The notes under the pieces are model-generated. The model saw only the letters and a list, made by a program, of their open reading frames with translations. It was not told where the DNA came from and did not search any database. A program made the position numbers and the translations under genes. 33,169 bases of DNA, from assembly GCA_903900795.1 (NCBI GenBank), contig CAIUOO010000448.1, positions 1 to 33,169 of the forward strand, read 5' to 3'. Shown piece after piece: positions 17,823 to 25,320 of the stretch. The stretch is from an uncultured Gemmatimonadota bacterium (GTDB lineage Bacteria > Gemmatimonadota > Gemmatimonadetes > Gemmatimonadales > Gemmatimonadaceae). Position 1 is the first letter of the stretch; every line of letters starts with the position of its first letter.

Positions 17823-18077
17823 ATGGGTTTACAGAATTTCGGTTTCATGGAGATCATGATCATCCTTGTGATTGTGCTGCTTCTGTTCGGAGCCAAGCGC
17901 ATTCCGGAGATCGCCGGTTCGTTCGGCAAGGGGATCAACGAGTTTAAGCGCAACCTGAGCGATGCGCAGCGTCAGATCACCGAGCCAGCTCCGCGCAACG
18001 ATCGCGTTGGCGGTGGAACCGCAGAACAGACCACGGCCGAGGAAGAGCGCCCAGAGCCCAAGCGTTTGCTCAACTAA
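17823..18077 (+). CDS. tatA: TatA/TatE pore subunit of the twin-arginine translocase
   Basis: 84 residues. A single N-terminal transmembrane helix (about 8-23) is followed by the hinge FGAKRIPEIAGSFGKGINEFK, which begins the amphipathic helix, and then a charged, unstructured tail. This is the TatA pattern. The residue set in the hinge and the absence of a second tatA/B gene suggest it may serve both TatA and TatB roles, as in minimal Tat systems; that is inference. The cognate tatC lies 12 kb upstream in the tol operon. It is the last gene before a shared terminator. Confidence 0.93.
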   Translation: MGLQNFGFMEIMIILVIVLLLFGAKRIPEIAGSFGKGINEFKRNLSDAQRQITEPAPRNDRVGGGTAEQTTAEEERPEPKRLLN

Positions 18078-18098
18078 TCGTTGCGCTCGACCCGACAA

Positions 18099-18133
18099 AA
18101 AGCCCCCGCGATGCCAAGCATCGCGGGGGCTTT
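18099..18133. terminator. Bidirectional intrinsic terminator between tatA and ppiD
   Basis: A perfect 16-bp inverted repeat, AAAGCCCCCGCGATGC with its complement, closes a three-base loop (18115-18117). It has an A5 run on the left (18097-18101) and TTT on the right. Read on the minus strand the stem ends in five T, and on the plus strand in three T, so it should stop both convergent genes, more efficiently for ppiD. Confidence 0.93.
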
Positions 18134-18152
18134 CGTGTGGGGTGGACGACGA

Positions 18153-19985
18153 TCAGACGCCCGACTGACGACGCAGGGCCGACATCACGGTCGTACGCTT
18201 GTCCACGACCGTAACGCTCTCGCGCAGATTCGTCAGGAACTCGTCGACGCGCTGCTGGCGAAGCGACTGCAGCAGTTGCTGGCGCTGCGTGGTCTTGCCG
18301 GCTTCGAACGCCGGGCGGCTGGCATCGATACGGCTGTCGACGCGGAGGACGACCATACCGTCAACCGCCTTGAATGGACCACCCACCTGACCGACCGGCA
18401 CGGAGAACGACGCCCCGACCGCGGGCTCGAACTGCCCCAGGCCCTGAACCGCATCAACACGCGCGAATGCCGGGGACTTCGCCACCACCAAGCCACGCTG
18501 CGCTGCGGCTGCTTCGAGCGTTGACGCGCGCGCTGCCTTCGCGATCAGCTCGGCGATTGGCCGCAGCTTCTCGATGCGCTTCTCCTTGACGAGGCGACGA
18601 CGAATGTCGTCTTTCACTTCGGACAGTGGCTGCTGGCCACCCGGCGTGATCGAGTCGACTCGGGCTAAATAGTACGCTTCCGGCGAGTCGAACAAATCGC
18701 TCGTCTCACCAGCCCGCAGGCCGGAGAACGCCCACGCACTCACGCTCGGTACGTAGCGTCCGGCATACGACAGCGGTTCCTTCTCAAACACGACGACCGA
18801 GGCCGGAGACAGGCCGAGCATCTTGGCGGCAGCGTCGAACGCCTCTGGATCTTCCTGGCTTCCGGCCTTGCTGGCCAGCGAATCGGCACGGCGATCAGTG
18901 CGCGTTGCGCTGGAATCGCTCTGGCCGATTGACACAAGAATGTGGCGCACGTCGAGCGTGTCGCCGGACTTCGAATCGACGCGGATCAGGTGCCAGCCGA
19001 ATGGCGTGAGCACGGCCTGCGACAGCTCGCCCGGCTTGAGGCCGTACATCGCCGTCTCAAAATTCGGCGTGAAGCGGCCGCGGCCACCCTTACCGAGCGA
19101 GCCGCCATTCGCGCCGGAGACGCTATCGGTGGATTCACGCTTGGCGACGTCCTCAAACTTCGCGCCGCCGACAATCTCGGCGCGCAGCTTTTCGATACGC
19201 ACCTTGGCGTCAGCCGAATCGGCCGCCGTGACCGTGCGGGGCACGGTCAGCAGGGATACCACGGCGCGGCCTGGACGGGTGAAGCGCTTCGGATTGCGGT
19301 CGAAGAACTGCGAAATCTCGGCGTCCGTGACAGTGACAGCCGTGTCGGTGAGGGCCGTCTGGCCCACGAGGACGTAACTGACCTGAGCGCTGTCGGAGCG
19401 GTCACGGTAGATCTGCCAGAGCCGCTCGTCAGACACGTAGGCGTCGGACGCGATTTGGTCGAAAAGCTTCTGCTTCGGGATCTCGTTCCTATAGTACGCC
19501 TCGAGACCCGCCAGCATGCCCGACTGGCGTGCCATTGGGCTGCCGAGCAAGCGCTGGTATTTCGAAATGTCGAAACGGCCGTCCGTTTGCAGATCCGGAG
19601 ACTGCATGGCCTGCGGCGGGGGAGCGAGTCGTGCCGCTTCAAGAATTTCGTCGTCAGTGACCGTGATGCCGCGACGCTTGTATTCCTGTTGGAGCAGCAG
19701 CTCCGTCACCAGTTCGTCGTACGCACGATCTTCGAGCGTCTTGCGCTCGTCGAGCGTGAGTCCCCGGCCGAGCTGCTGTTGCTGCTGCTGCTCGAGGGAG
19801 GTCACGGCATTCTGCCACGACGTCAACAGAACGTCTTCGCCGTTTACCGACGCGATGGCGGTGGAGGTCGTCACGGGCGAGCGCCCTGCGAGACCCGAGG
19901 TCTCGTACAAGAGGAAACTGCCGACGAAAGCCACGATCAGCACGATCCAGATGTATTTCGCGGCGCTCCGCATCGATTGCAGCAC
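18153..19985 (-). CDS. ppiD: PpiD/SurA-like membrane-anchored peptidyl-prolyl isomerase
   Basis: 610 residues from the minus-strand GTG at 19985-19983. An N-terminal MLQSMRSAAKYIWIVL segment leads into one transmembrane helix (about 11-29), the PpiD signature, leaving a large periplasmic part. A SurA_N-like helical region (about 40-205) precedes a parvulin domain (about 225-345; GGSLGKGGRGRF and P-F-G-W-H-L-I-R-V-D). A second, partial parvulin-like segment begins DVRHILVS. PpiD assists folding of proteins leaving the Sec translocon. The start is chosen because AAGGAG lies nine bases upstream and because family members begin this way. The frame is open to 20102, but that extension has no family resemblance. 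Confidence 0.88.
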   Translation of the reverse strand: MLQSMRSAAKYIWIVLIVAFVGSFLLYETSGLAGRSPVTTSTAIASVNGEDVLLTSWQNAVTSLEQQQQQQLGRGLTLDERKTLEDRAYDELVTELLLQQEYKRRGITVTDDEILEAARLAPPPQAMQSPDLQTDGRFDISKYQRLLGSPMARQSGMLAGLEAYYRNEIPKQKLFDQIASDAYVSDERLWQIYRDRSDSAQVSYVLVGQTALTDTAVTVTDAEISQFFDRNPKRFTRPGRAVVSLLTVPRTVTAADSADAKVRIEKLRAEIVGGAKFEDVAKRESTDSVSGANGGSLGKGGRGRFTPNFETAMYGLKPGELSQAVLTPFGWHLIRVDSKSGDTLDVRHILVSIGQSDSSATRTDRRADSLASKAGSQEDPEAFDAAAKMLGLSPASVVVFEKEPLSYAGRYVPSVSAWAFSGLRAGETSDLFDSPEAYYLARVDSITPGGQQPLSEVKDDIRRRLVKEKRIEKLRPIAELIAKAARASTLEAAAAQRGLVVAKSPAFARVDAVQGLGQFEPAVGASFSVPVGQVGGPFKAVDGMVVLRVDSRIDASRPAFEAGKTTQRQQLLQSLRQQRVDEFLTNLRESVTVVDKRTTVMSALRRQSGV

Positions 19986-19994
19986 GGGGCGAGA

Positions 19995-20000
19995 CTCCTT
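19995..20000 (-). promoter_or_regulatory. Shine-Dalgarno of ppiD, decides the GTG start
   Basis: On the minus strand AAGGAG is spaced nine bases from GTG 19985. The ATG at 19973 would be 21 bases away, too far, so the GTG is preferred. Confidence 0.75.
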
Positions 20001-20072
20001 GGGGCGGAAAAGCTGGACAAACAGAAAGGCACACGCACCTCCATGGGAGAGGCGTATGCCGAAGAGACTGTT

Positions 20073-20102
20073 AAGGTAGCTGCCGCGAGTCGCGAATAGC
20101 AA
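20073..20102 (-). promoter_or_regulatory. Weak candidate promoter for ppiD
   Basis: On the minus strand TTGCTA (20102-20097) and TACCTT (20078-20073) are 18 bases apart, a loose sigma-70-like pair about 90 bases before the ppiD start. Both boxes are poor matches and promoter rules for this phylum are not firm, so this is tentative. Confidence 0.25.
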
Positions 20103-20160
20103 GACGAGCGGGGACGATGCACCACTTGATCACGTATGGCTTCCGGGATCGGCCGCCTCC

Positions 20161-20166
20161 TATAAG
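20161..20166 (+). promoter_or_regulatory. Candidate -10 box for the TPR-aroQ-pepP-acc operon
   Basis: TATAAG is the only AT-rich -10-like hexamer in the divergent spacer on this strand, 81 bases before the ATG at 20247. No good -35 box lies 16-18 bases upstream. A TTGATC at 20126-20131 is 29 bases away, too far. Confidence 0.25.
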
Positions 20167-20176
20167 TTGTCTCATG

Positions 20177-20216
20177 GGCCTGTCACCGAGACGGAACGGG
20201 AACCTCGGATCAGGCC
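20177..20216 (+). promoter_or_regulatory. Imperfect leader hairpin upstream of the TPR gene
   Basis: GGCCTG (20177-20182) pairs with CAGGCC (20211-20216), and inside it CCGAG (20186-20190) pairs with CTCGG (20204-20208), leaving a 13-base loop and a small internal bulge. It would lie in the 5' leader if transcription starts near the TATAAG at 20161. No following T run, so it is not an intrinsic terminator. Confidence 0.4.
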
Positions 20217-20246
20217 GGGAAACATTACCGCGAGGGCACTGGACGG

Positions 20247-21980
20247 ATGAGCACTGCTGCCCGGATCGACGAGCTCCGGAAAAAGTTCGAGGAAAACCCG
20301 CGTCGCTACTTCGCCCCCTTGGCGAATGAGTTGCGAAAGGCCGGAAGTCTCTCCGAGGCGATTGCCCTCTGTCGGGAGTTCCTGCCGAAGCAGCCGGAGC
20401 ATATGAGCGGGTACATCGTGTTTGGACAGGCTCTCTACGAATCGGGCGACCTGTCCGAGGCACGTATTGTGTTTGAACAAGCGCTTTCCCTCGACCCGGA
20501 AAATCTGAAGGCCCTTCGACACCTCGGCGATATCGCTATGGGGGAAGGGGACACTGCCGGGGCGCGCCGCTGGTACGAGCGCGTCCTGGAAGCTGACCCG
20601 CGTAACGACGATATCGCCGCCCAGTTGGCGACGCTTGTCACACACCGGACGTCGGTGTCGCCCACCCCGCCCGTGTTCACTCCGTCGTTCTCCGGGGTCC
20701 CGATGGGGCTGGTCGCCATTCCAACGCCGGATGCCGTAGTGCGCGCGGTGGATTTCGACGAACTCAATGCCCGTCTGAGGGAACCCGCCGTGTGGTCGGT
20801 GGCACGCGTCGGGTCTCCCGAGCCGGTCCCGACGGCGCAGGCCCCCGCGTTTCGCGAGGAAGCGCTCCTCGACCTTGACGCGATCGAAGCGGCCGGTGAA
20901 GATTTATTTGGCTTCGGCGAGACGGCGACCGAGGAGGTCCCGTTTGAGGAGGTCCCGGTTGAGGAGGGGCTCATCGCGCCCGATTGGCCCGATACGTCGG
21001 TACTCGTCGAGCGATTCGGGACACCGCGACCGGTCAATCCGTCGTTCATCTCGGCGATGACGCCGGACACGGTCGCGGTCGTTGGTGCTGAATCGAGTGA
21101 TCCGCTCGTGGCCCCCGCGGTCGCGGCACTGTTTGGGGACGAGCTCACGGACACCGCCGGGGCGACGTATGAGTCGGAACCGGTGGAGTCGAGTTCCACC
21201 GACGTCACGCCTGCAGAGCACAATCCCGCGTTTGTGACGGAAACGATGGGCGAGCTGCTGGTGTCCCAAGGATTTACGGTCCGCGCGGTGTCGGTCTACG
21301 AAGAGCTGGTGCGCCGGCGTCCTTACGATCCCGTGTTGTCCTCGCGCCTCGCGGAGCTGCAGGAGCAATTGGCTGCCGACGAGGCACCTGTCGTGCCCGT
21401 CGTTCCGACGCCCGCGATCGTGGCGCGCGTGACCCCGCCGTTCCTGACCCCGCCGTTCGCGATACCGATGTCCGCCACGCCGATGTCGTCGACCGCGTAC
21501 GAAGAGTCGGTGTCCGACGACGATCCGGTCGCAAGCGTGACGGCGCGTGAACGGTTCGCTCGACTCGCGATGCGCCGAGTCCCCCGCCGTACTCCGCCGC
21601 GCGCATCGGTGGCCGTTGACGCGCCGGCCGAGGGGTTGGCCTTGCTGTTCGGTGGCCACGCCCCGTTAAACGATGATCGTGCCGCCCGCGCTCTGGCCGA
21701 CGCGTTTGCACCGATTGCCGAGGTCACCCCCCTTGGCGCGGAGTTTCAGTTCGAGGACGCGATGCTCGGCGGTGCCACGCGGACGTCCACGCCCATGGGC
21801 GCCGCGACGCCGATCGTCACGGTGGCGGTCTCCGAAGGCAGTGGACCGTTCTCGTTCGATCGTTTCTTCCCGGACCCTGCCACCTCGCCGCCGCCCGCGG
21901 ATGCACCGAGCCGCACCCCAACAGTGAGCGACGATCTCGCACAGTTCTCCGCGTGGTTGAAAGGACTCGGCAATCCGTGA
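20247..21980 (+). CDS. TPR protein with long acidic and proline-rich linker
   Basis: 577 residues, no signal peptide or membrane helix. The N-terminal block (about 1-130) is a clean run of TPR-like helices, with GYIVFGQALYESGDLSEA and LRHLGDIAMGEGDTAGA as the clearest units. A single isolated TPR-like unit lies at about 330-376 (ETMGELLVSQG then YEELVRRRPYD). Between and after are Ala/Pro/Val/Glu-rich stretches, one with a 15-bp tandem repeat. The C-terminus ends with the compact segment DLAQFSAWLKGLG, which looks like a short binding motif. First gene of a co-directional run; its stop overlaps the aroQ start by four bases. No function can be named; a scaffold or adaptor is the likely class. 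Confidence 0.85.
   Translation: MSTAARIDELRKKFEENPRRYFAPLANELRKAGSLSEAIALCREFLPKQPEHMSGYIVFGQALYESGDLSEARIVFEQALSLDPENLKALRHLGDIAMGEGDTAGARRWYERVLEADPRNDDIAAQLATLVTHRTSVSPTPPVFTPSFSGVPMGLVAIPTPDAVVRAVDFDELNARLREPAVWSVARVGSPEPVPTAQAPAFREEALLDLDAIEAAGEDLFGFGETATEEVPFEEVPVEEGLIAPDWPDTSVLVERFGTPRPVNPSFISAMTPDTVAVVGAESSDPLVAPAVAALFGDELTDTAGATYESEPVESSSTDVTPAEHNPAFVTETMGELLVSQGFTVRAVSVYEELVRRRPYDPVLSSRLAELQEQLAADEAPVVPVVPTPAIVARVTPPFLTPPFAIPMSATPMSSTAYEESVSDDDPVASVTARERFARLAMRRVPRRTPPRASVAVDAPAEGLALLFGGHAPLNDDRAARALADAFAPIAEVTPLGAEFQFEDAMLGGATRTSTPMGAATPIVTVAVSEGSGPFSFDRFFPDPATSPPPADAPSRTPTVSDDLAQFSAWLKGLGNP
20931..20967 (+). repeat. 15-bp in-frame tandem repeat in the 577-residue TPR protein
   Basis: GAGGAGGTCCCGTTT (20931-20945) is followed by GAGGAGGTCCCGGTT (20946-20960) and the start of a third copy, GAGGAGG (20961-20967). 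It encodes EEVPF-EEVPV-EEG in the acidic linker. Confidence 0.88.
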
Positions 21981-22417
21981 TCATCGGAATTCTGAACGGA
22001 CCGAATCTCAACTTGTTGGGGACCCGCGAGCCACACATCTACGGCGCCGCCACGCTCGACGACATCAATGCCGGACTCAAGCTGGTCGCCGCTGACCTGG
22101 GGATCGAGCTGGTCGCGGCGCAGTCGAATGTCGAGGGCACGATGATCGATATTCTGCACGCGTGGCGCGGCGTGGTGCAGGGGGTGGTCGTGAACGCCGG
22201 CGCGTACACGCACACGAGTCTCGCCCTGCGTGATGCCTTCACGGCCACGTCGATCCCGTTCGTCGAGATCCATCTCTCCAACGTTTATGCCCGGGAGCCG
22301 GAGCGGCACCATAGCATGCTCGCTGGCGCGGCCATCGGCAGCGTCACGGGACTTGGAGCCGAGGGCTACGAGTTCGCGCTGCGCGGGCTGGTGTCGGCCC
22401 TCCGCCGGTGTTCGTGA
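21977..22417 (+). CDS. aroQ: Type II 3-dehydroquinate dehydratase
   Basis: 146 residues, the standard type II size; dehydrates 3-dehydroquinate to 3-dehydroshikimate in the shikimate pathway. The N-terminal ILNGPNLNLLGTREPHIYG, the NAGAYTHTS segment and the HLSNVYAREPERHHS stretch carrying the catalytic His are intact. The SN-x-EG motif reads SNVEG where many members have SNHEG. GTG 21977 overlaps the preceding stop by four bases. An in-frame ATG at 21953 would add eight residues unlike the family and overlap the TPR gene more deeply, so GTG is preferred. Confidence 0.95.
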   Translation: MIIGILNGPNLNLLGTREPHIYGAATLDDINAGLKLVAADLGIELVAAQSNVEGTMIDILHAWRGVVQGVVVNAGAYTHTSLALRDAFTATSIPFVEIHLSNVYAREPERHHSMLAGAAIGSVTGLGAEGYEFALRGLVSALRRCS

Positions 22418-23526
22418 GCGGCGGCGTGGTCACTGGTTCGATCGATACGCGGCCGGCGCGGGTCGCGGCGATTCGTGATGCATTGGCTCGTGCTGATCTC
22501 GACGCCTTGTTGGTGAGCTCATTGGCGAACGTTCGCTACGTCACCGGATTTTCCGGCAGCAACGCGCTCCTCGTCATCACGGCCAAGGACTGTATCCTCC
22601 TGACCGACTCCCGCTATGCCACGCAGGTCGAGGAAGAGGTCGACGGGGCCGCCACCGTTCGTATCGAGAGCACGAACCTGTGGACCGGTCTGTGGGCACA
22701 GCTCGGAACGCTCACGAGCGTGGAACGTATCGGTTTCGAGTCGATGCATTGCTTGCATTGCGACTTTGCCCGGCTGCTCGAGAAGGGCGCGCGATGGTCC
22801 TGGCGGCCCACCACGGACGTCGTCGAGACGCTGCGCGCCGTCAAAGACGCTGGCGAACTCGCGCACATCGAACGCGCTGTCGCGGTGGCAGAGACGGCGC
22901 TAAGACGCACGGTGCCGATGTTGCGCGCCGGGCTCACCGAAACGGCCGTGGCCGGTGTCCTGGAAGGTCACCTGCGGGACGCCGGGAGCGAGGCCTTCCC
23001 GTTTCCGAGTATCGTGGCGTCTGGTCCCCGGTCTGCGCTGCCGCACGCCCGCGCTGGCGATCGCGTGCTGAAAACGGGTGATCTGGTCCTGCTCGACTTC
23101 GGAGCCGTCACGGCAGGGTACTGCTCCGATATCACGCGTACGTTTGTGCTGGGTCGGGCGTCGGATGAGCAGCGGGAGATCTACGACATCGTGCGGGAGG
23201 CGAACGCGCGCGCTTCGGGTGCGATTCGGGTTGGAATGACGGGGATGGCTGCAGATGCAGTCGCGAGAGACTACATTGCTGGTCGCGGTTTTGGTGAGGC
23301 ATTCGGACATTCGCTCGGTCATGGGATCGGGCTGGAAGTGCACGAAGCCCCTCGCTTGTCCCGCGTCGTCGAGTCTCCCCTCGCTGCCGGATCGGTCGTG
23401 ACGATTGAGCCCGGGATCTACCGGCCGGGCTGGGGTGGGGTGAGAATCGAGGATGACGTGTTCTTGTCCGATGCAGGTCCGAGAGTCCTGACCGGATTCC
23501 CGCGAGACCTGCACGAACTCTCCTGA
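22414..23526 (+). CDS. M24-family aminopeptidase (Xaa-Pro aminopeptidase type)
   Basis: 370 residues. The N-terminal creatinase-like domain (about 1-130; NVRYVTGFSGSNALL) precedes the pita-bread M24 catalytic domain. The five metal ligands are recognisable: two Asp in LLDFGAVTAGYCSDITRTF, His in FGHSLGHGIGLEVHE, Glu in TIEPGIY, and Glu in VRIEDDV. Members remove the N-terminal residue before proline. This is the shorter PepQ/YpdF-like form rather than the 440-residue E. coli PepP. GTG 22414 overlaps aroQ by four bases; GTG 22408 is possible. An aroQ-pepP-accB-accC order recurs in many bacteria. Confidence 0.92.
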   Translation: MSGGVVTGSIDTRPARVAAIRDALARADLDALLVSSLANVRYVTGFSGSNALLVITAKDCILLTDSRYATQVEEEVDGAATVRIESTNLWTGLWAQLGTLTSVERIGFESMHCLHCDFARLLEKGARWSWRPTTDVVETLRAVKDAGELAHIERAVAVAETALRRTVPMLRAGLTETAVAGVLEGHLRDAGSEAFPFPSIVASGPRSALPHARAGDRVLKTGDLVLLDFGAVTAGYCSDITRTFVLGRASDEQREIYDIVREANARASGAIRVGMTGMAADAVARDYIAGRGFGEAFGHSLGHGIGLEVHEAPRLSRVVESPLAAGSVVTIEPGIYRPGWGGVRIEDDVFLSDAGPRVLTGFPRDLHELS

Positions 23527-24080
23527 TGTCTCTACGCTCGGCGCGCTCCGTGCCGATGATCCCCTTCGACTCCCCCGCCATGATCGACCTGCGCTATGTG
23601 AAGAAGCTGATCGAGATGCTCGACGGCTCCACGGTGGATTCCATCGAGATCTCTTCCGACAAGGGGATGAAGCTCCGCATCTCGAAGAGCTCCCAGCAGC
23701 GCGTTGCCGCGGTAACGGTTGCGCCCCAGATGGCCGCTCCCGTCGCGGTGGCCCCGGTGTTGCCGGTTGGTGCTTCCGAGCGTCCTGCAGGAGATGGTGT
23801 GGCAGCGGCGCCGAAGGCCGAGGCACCGAAGGTTGCACTCCTCGAGATCAAGTCGCCGATGGTGGGCACGTATTATTCTGCCCCCGAGCCCGGAGCGAAG
23901 CCGTACATCAACGTCGGCGATCGTATCAGCAAGGGTCAGATTGTCTGCATCATCGAAGCGATGAAGATCATGAATGAGCTCGAGTCCGAATTTGACGGTG
24001 TGGTGCGCGAGGTGAACGTCACCGACTCCAACGCGGTTGAATACGGACAAGTGCTCTACCGCCTCGATCCGACCGGCTGA
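23526..24080 (+). CDS. accB: Biotin carboxyl carrier protein of acetyl-CoA carboxylase
   Basis: Carries the biotin that AccC carboxylates and the transferase uses to make malonyl-CoA. An N-terminal AccB segment (DLRYVKKLIEMLD then SIEISSDKGMKLRISK) is joined by an Ala/Pro/Val-rich linker to a C-terminal biotinyl domain. The EAMKIMNE motif gives the biotinylated Lys, residue 147 from this start. Three in-frame ATGs are possible (23526, 23556 and 23580). 23526 overlaps the upstream stop by one base, a junction used elsewhere in this window. 23580 would give MIDLRYVKK, which matches the usual family N-terminus and makes the Lys residue 129. None has a good ribosome site. Confidence 0.93.
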   Translation: MSLRSARSVPMIPFDSPAMIDLRYVKKLIEMLDGSTVDSIEISSDKGMKLRISKSSQQRVAAVTVAPQMAAPVAVAPVLPVGASERPAGDGVAAAPKAEAPKVALLEIKSPMVGTYYSAPEPGAKPYINVGDRISKGQIVCIIEAMKIMNELESEFDGVVREVNVTDSNAVEYGQVLYRLDPTG

Positions 24081-24091
24081 GACGCGATGAC

Positions 24092-25270
24092 ATGACGATG
24101 GTCTCCGGTGCCGCTCCCCTCACAGCCACACCGACGGCACCTGGCTCGGGTCTTGACCTGAAAGCCGCACTGCAGCGCATGGTGCGCGAGGGCGCGTCCG
24201 ACTTGCACCTCAAAGTCGGACGGCCCCCCACGCTGCGATTGCACTCTGACCTCGTCCCGTTGGATATGCCGCCGATGCGGCCGGAAGAACTTCGGTCACT
24301 CGCCGAGCACCTGCTGCCTCCGGCCCAGCTTCGCGAATTCGTGGAGATGCGCGAGTCGGACTTCGCGATCAACGTGCCGGGCATCGGACGTTTTCGCGTA
24401 AATGCCTATCAGCAGAAGGGTACCGTCGCCTTTGCGATGCGCGCCATCGCGCACACCGCTGCCTCGATCCGCGATTTGAACCTGCCGCCGGTGCTCGAGC
24501 AGTTGGCGCTCATGCCCCGTGGTCTCGTACTGGTGACCGGCGTGACCGGCTCTGGCAAGAGCACCGCTTTGGCCGCCATGGTGCACCATATCAACGAGCG
24601 CCGCAGCGCGAACATTATCACGATCGAGGATCCGATCGAGTTCGTGCACCGCGATGTGCAGAGTCACATCAGTCAGCGCGAGGTGGGAACGGACACGGCG
24701 TCTTTCTCCCAGGCGCTGCGTCGTGTGCTGCGTCAGGACCCCGATGTCATCATGATCGGCGAAATCCGAGATCTCGAGACGCTTGACGTCGCCCTGAAAG
24801 CGGCGGGTACCGGTCACCTCGTGCTCTCGACGCTGCATACCACTGATGCCACGCTGACCATCAATCGCATCCTGTCGTTCTACCCGCCCCACCAACAGAA
24901 CGAAGTGCGTTTCGCGCTCGCCAACGCGCTCTCGTCAGTGGTTTCGCTTCGCCTCGTGCCTCGGTCCGATCGTCCGGGGCGCGTGCCCGCCTGTGAAGTT
25001 CTGGTGAACACCGAGGCGGTCCGCGACCAGATTCGAGATCTCTCGGCCACCCTGAACATTCCCGACTTGATCAAGGAAGGGAGCGTCGCGTACGGCATGC
25101 AGAGCTTCGACCAGTCGCTCATGAACTGGTACTCGCGCGGGGTGATCTCGTACGAGAACGCGCTCTTCTACTCGACCAACCCGGCGGAGTTCGCGCTGCG
25201 GATTCAGGGGGTCAATGGAAGCAGCGATACCAACTGGGACGGCTTCCGGCCAGGAAGCTCCGCCACCTGA
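24092..25270 (+). CDS. pilT: PilT-family twitching motility/pilus retraction ATPase
   Basis: 392 residues. The N-terminal PAS-like domain (about 20-125; GASDLHLKVGRPPTLR) and C-terminal RecA-like ATPase match PilT. Walker A is GVTGSGKST (residues 150-158), the Asp box is near IITIEDPIEF, Walker B is DVIMIGEIRD, and the His box is GHLVLSTLHTTDA. PilT hexamers depolymerise type IV pili. The family AIRNLIRE element appears here as a divergent NIPDLIKEGS. ATG 24092 is 11 bases after accB; ATG 24098 is an alternative. No other pilus gene is in the window, and it lies between accB and accC. Confidence 0.93.
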   Translation: MTMVSGAAPLTATPTAPGSGLDLKAALQRMVREGASDLHLKVGRPPTLRLHSDLVPLDMPPMRPEELRSLAEHLLPPAQLREFVEMRESDFAINVPGIGRFRVNAYQQKGTVAFAMRAIAHTAASIRDLNLPPVLEQLALMPRGLVLVTGVTGSGKSTALAAMVHHINERRSANIITIEDPIEFVHRDVQSHISQREVGTDTASFSQALRRVLRQDPDVIMIGEIRDLETLDVALKAAGTGHLVLSTLHTTDATLTINRILSFYPPHQQNEVRFALANALSSVVSLRLVPRSDRPGRVPACEVLVNTEAVRDQIRDLSATLNIPDLIKEGSVAYGMQSFDQSLMNWYSRGVISYENALFYSTNPAEFALRIQGVNGSSDTNWDGFRPGSSAT

Positions 25271-25320
25271 TAGGTGGCCGCGGGACTGGCGGCGAGGCGT
25301 AGACCCTGCCACCATACGGC

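Noticed and set aside
18942-20099. 385-codon plus-strand open frame opposite ppiD
   Set aside because: The minus strand carries a clear PpiD-like protein with parvulin domains and a good ribosome site. The plus frame has no motif.
19986-20102. N-terminal extension of ppiD up to 20102
   Set aside because: The extension lacks family resemblance and would bury the strong AAGGAG site that precedes GTG 19985.
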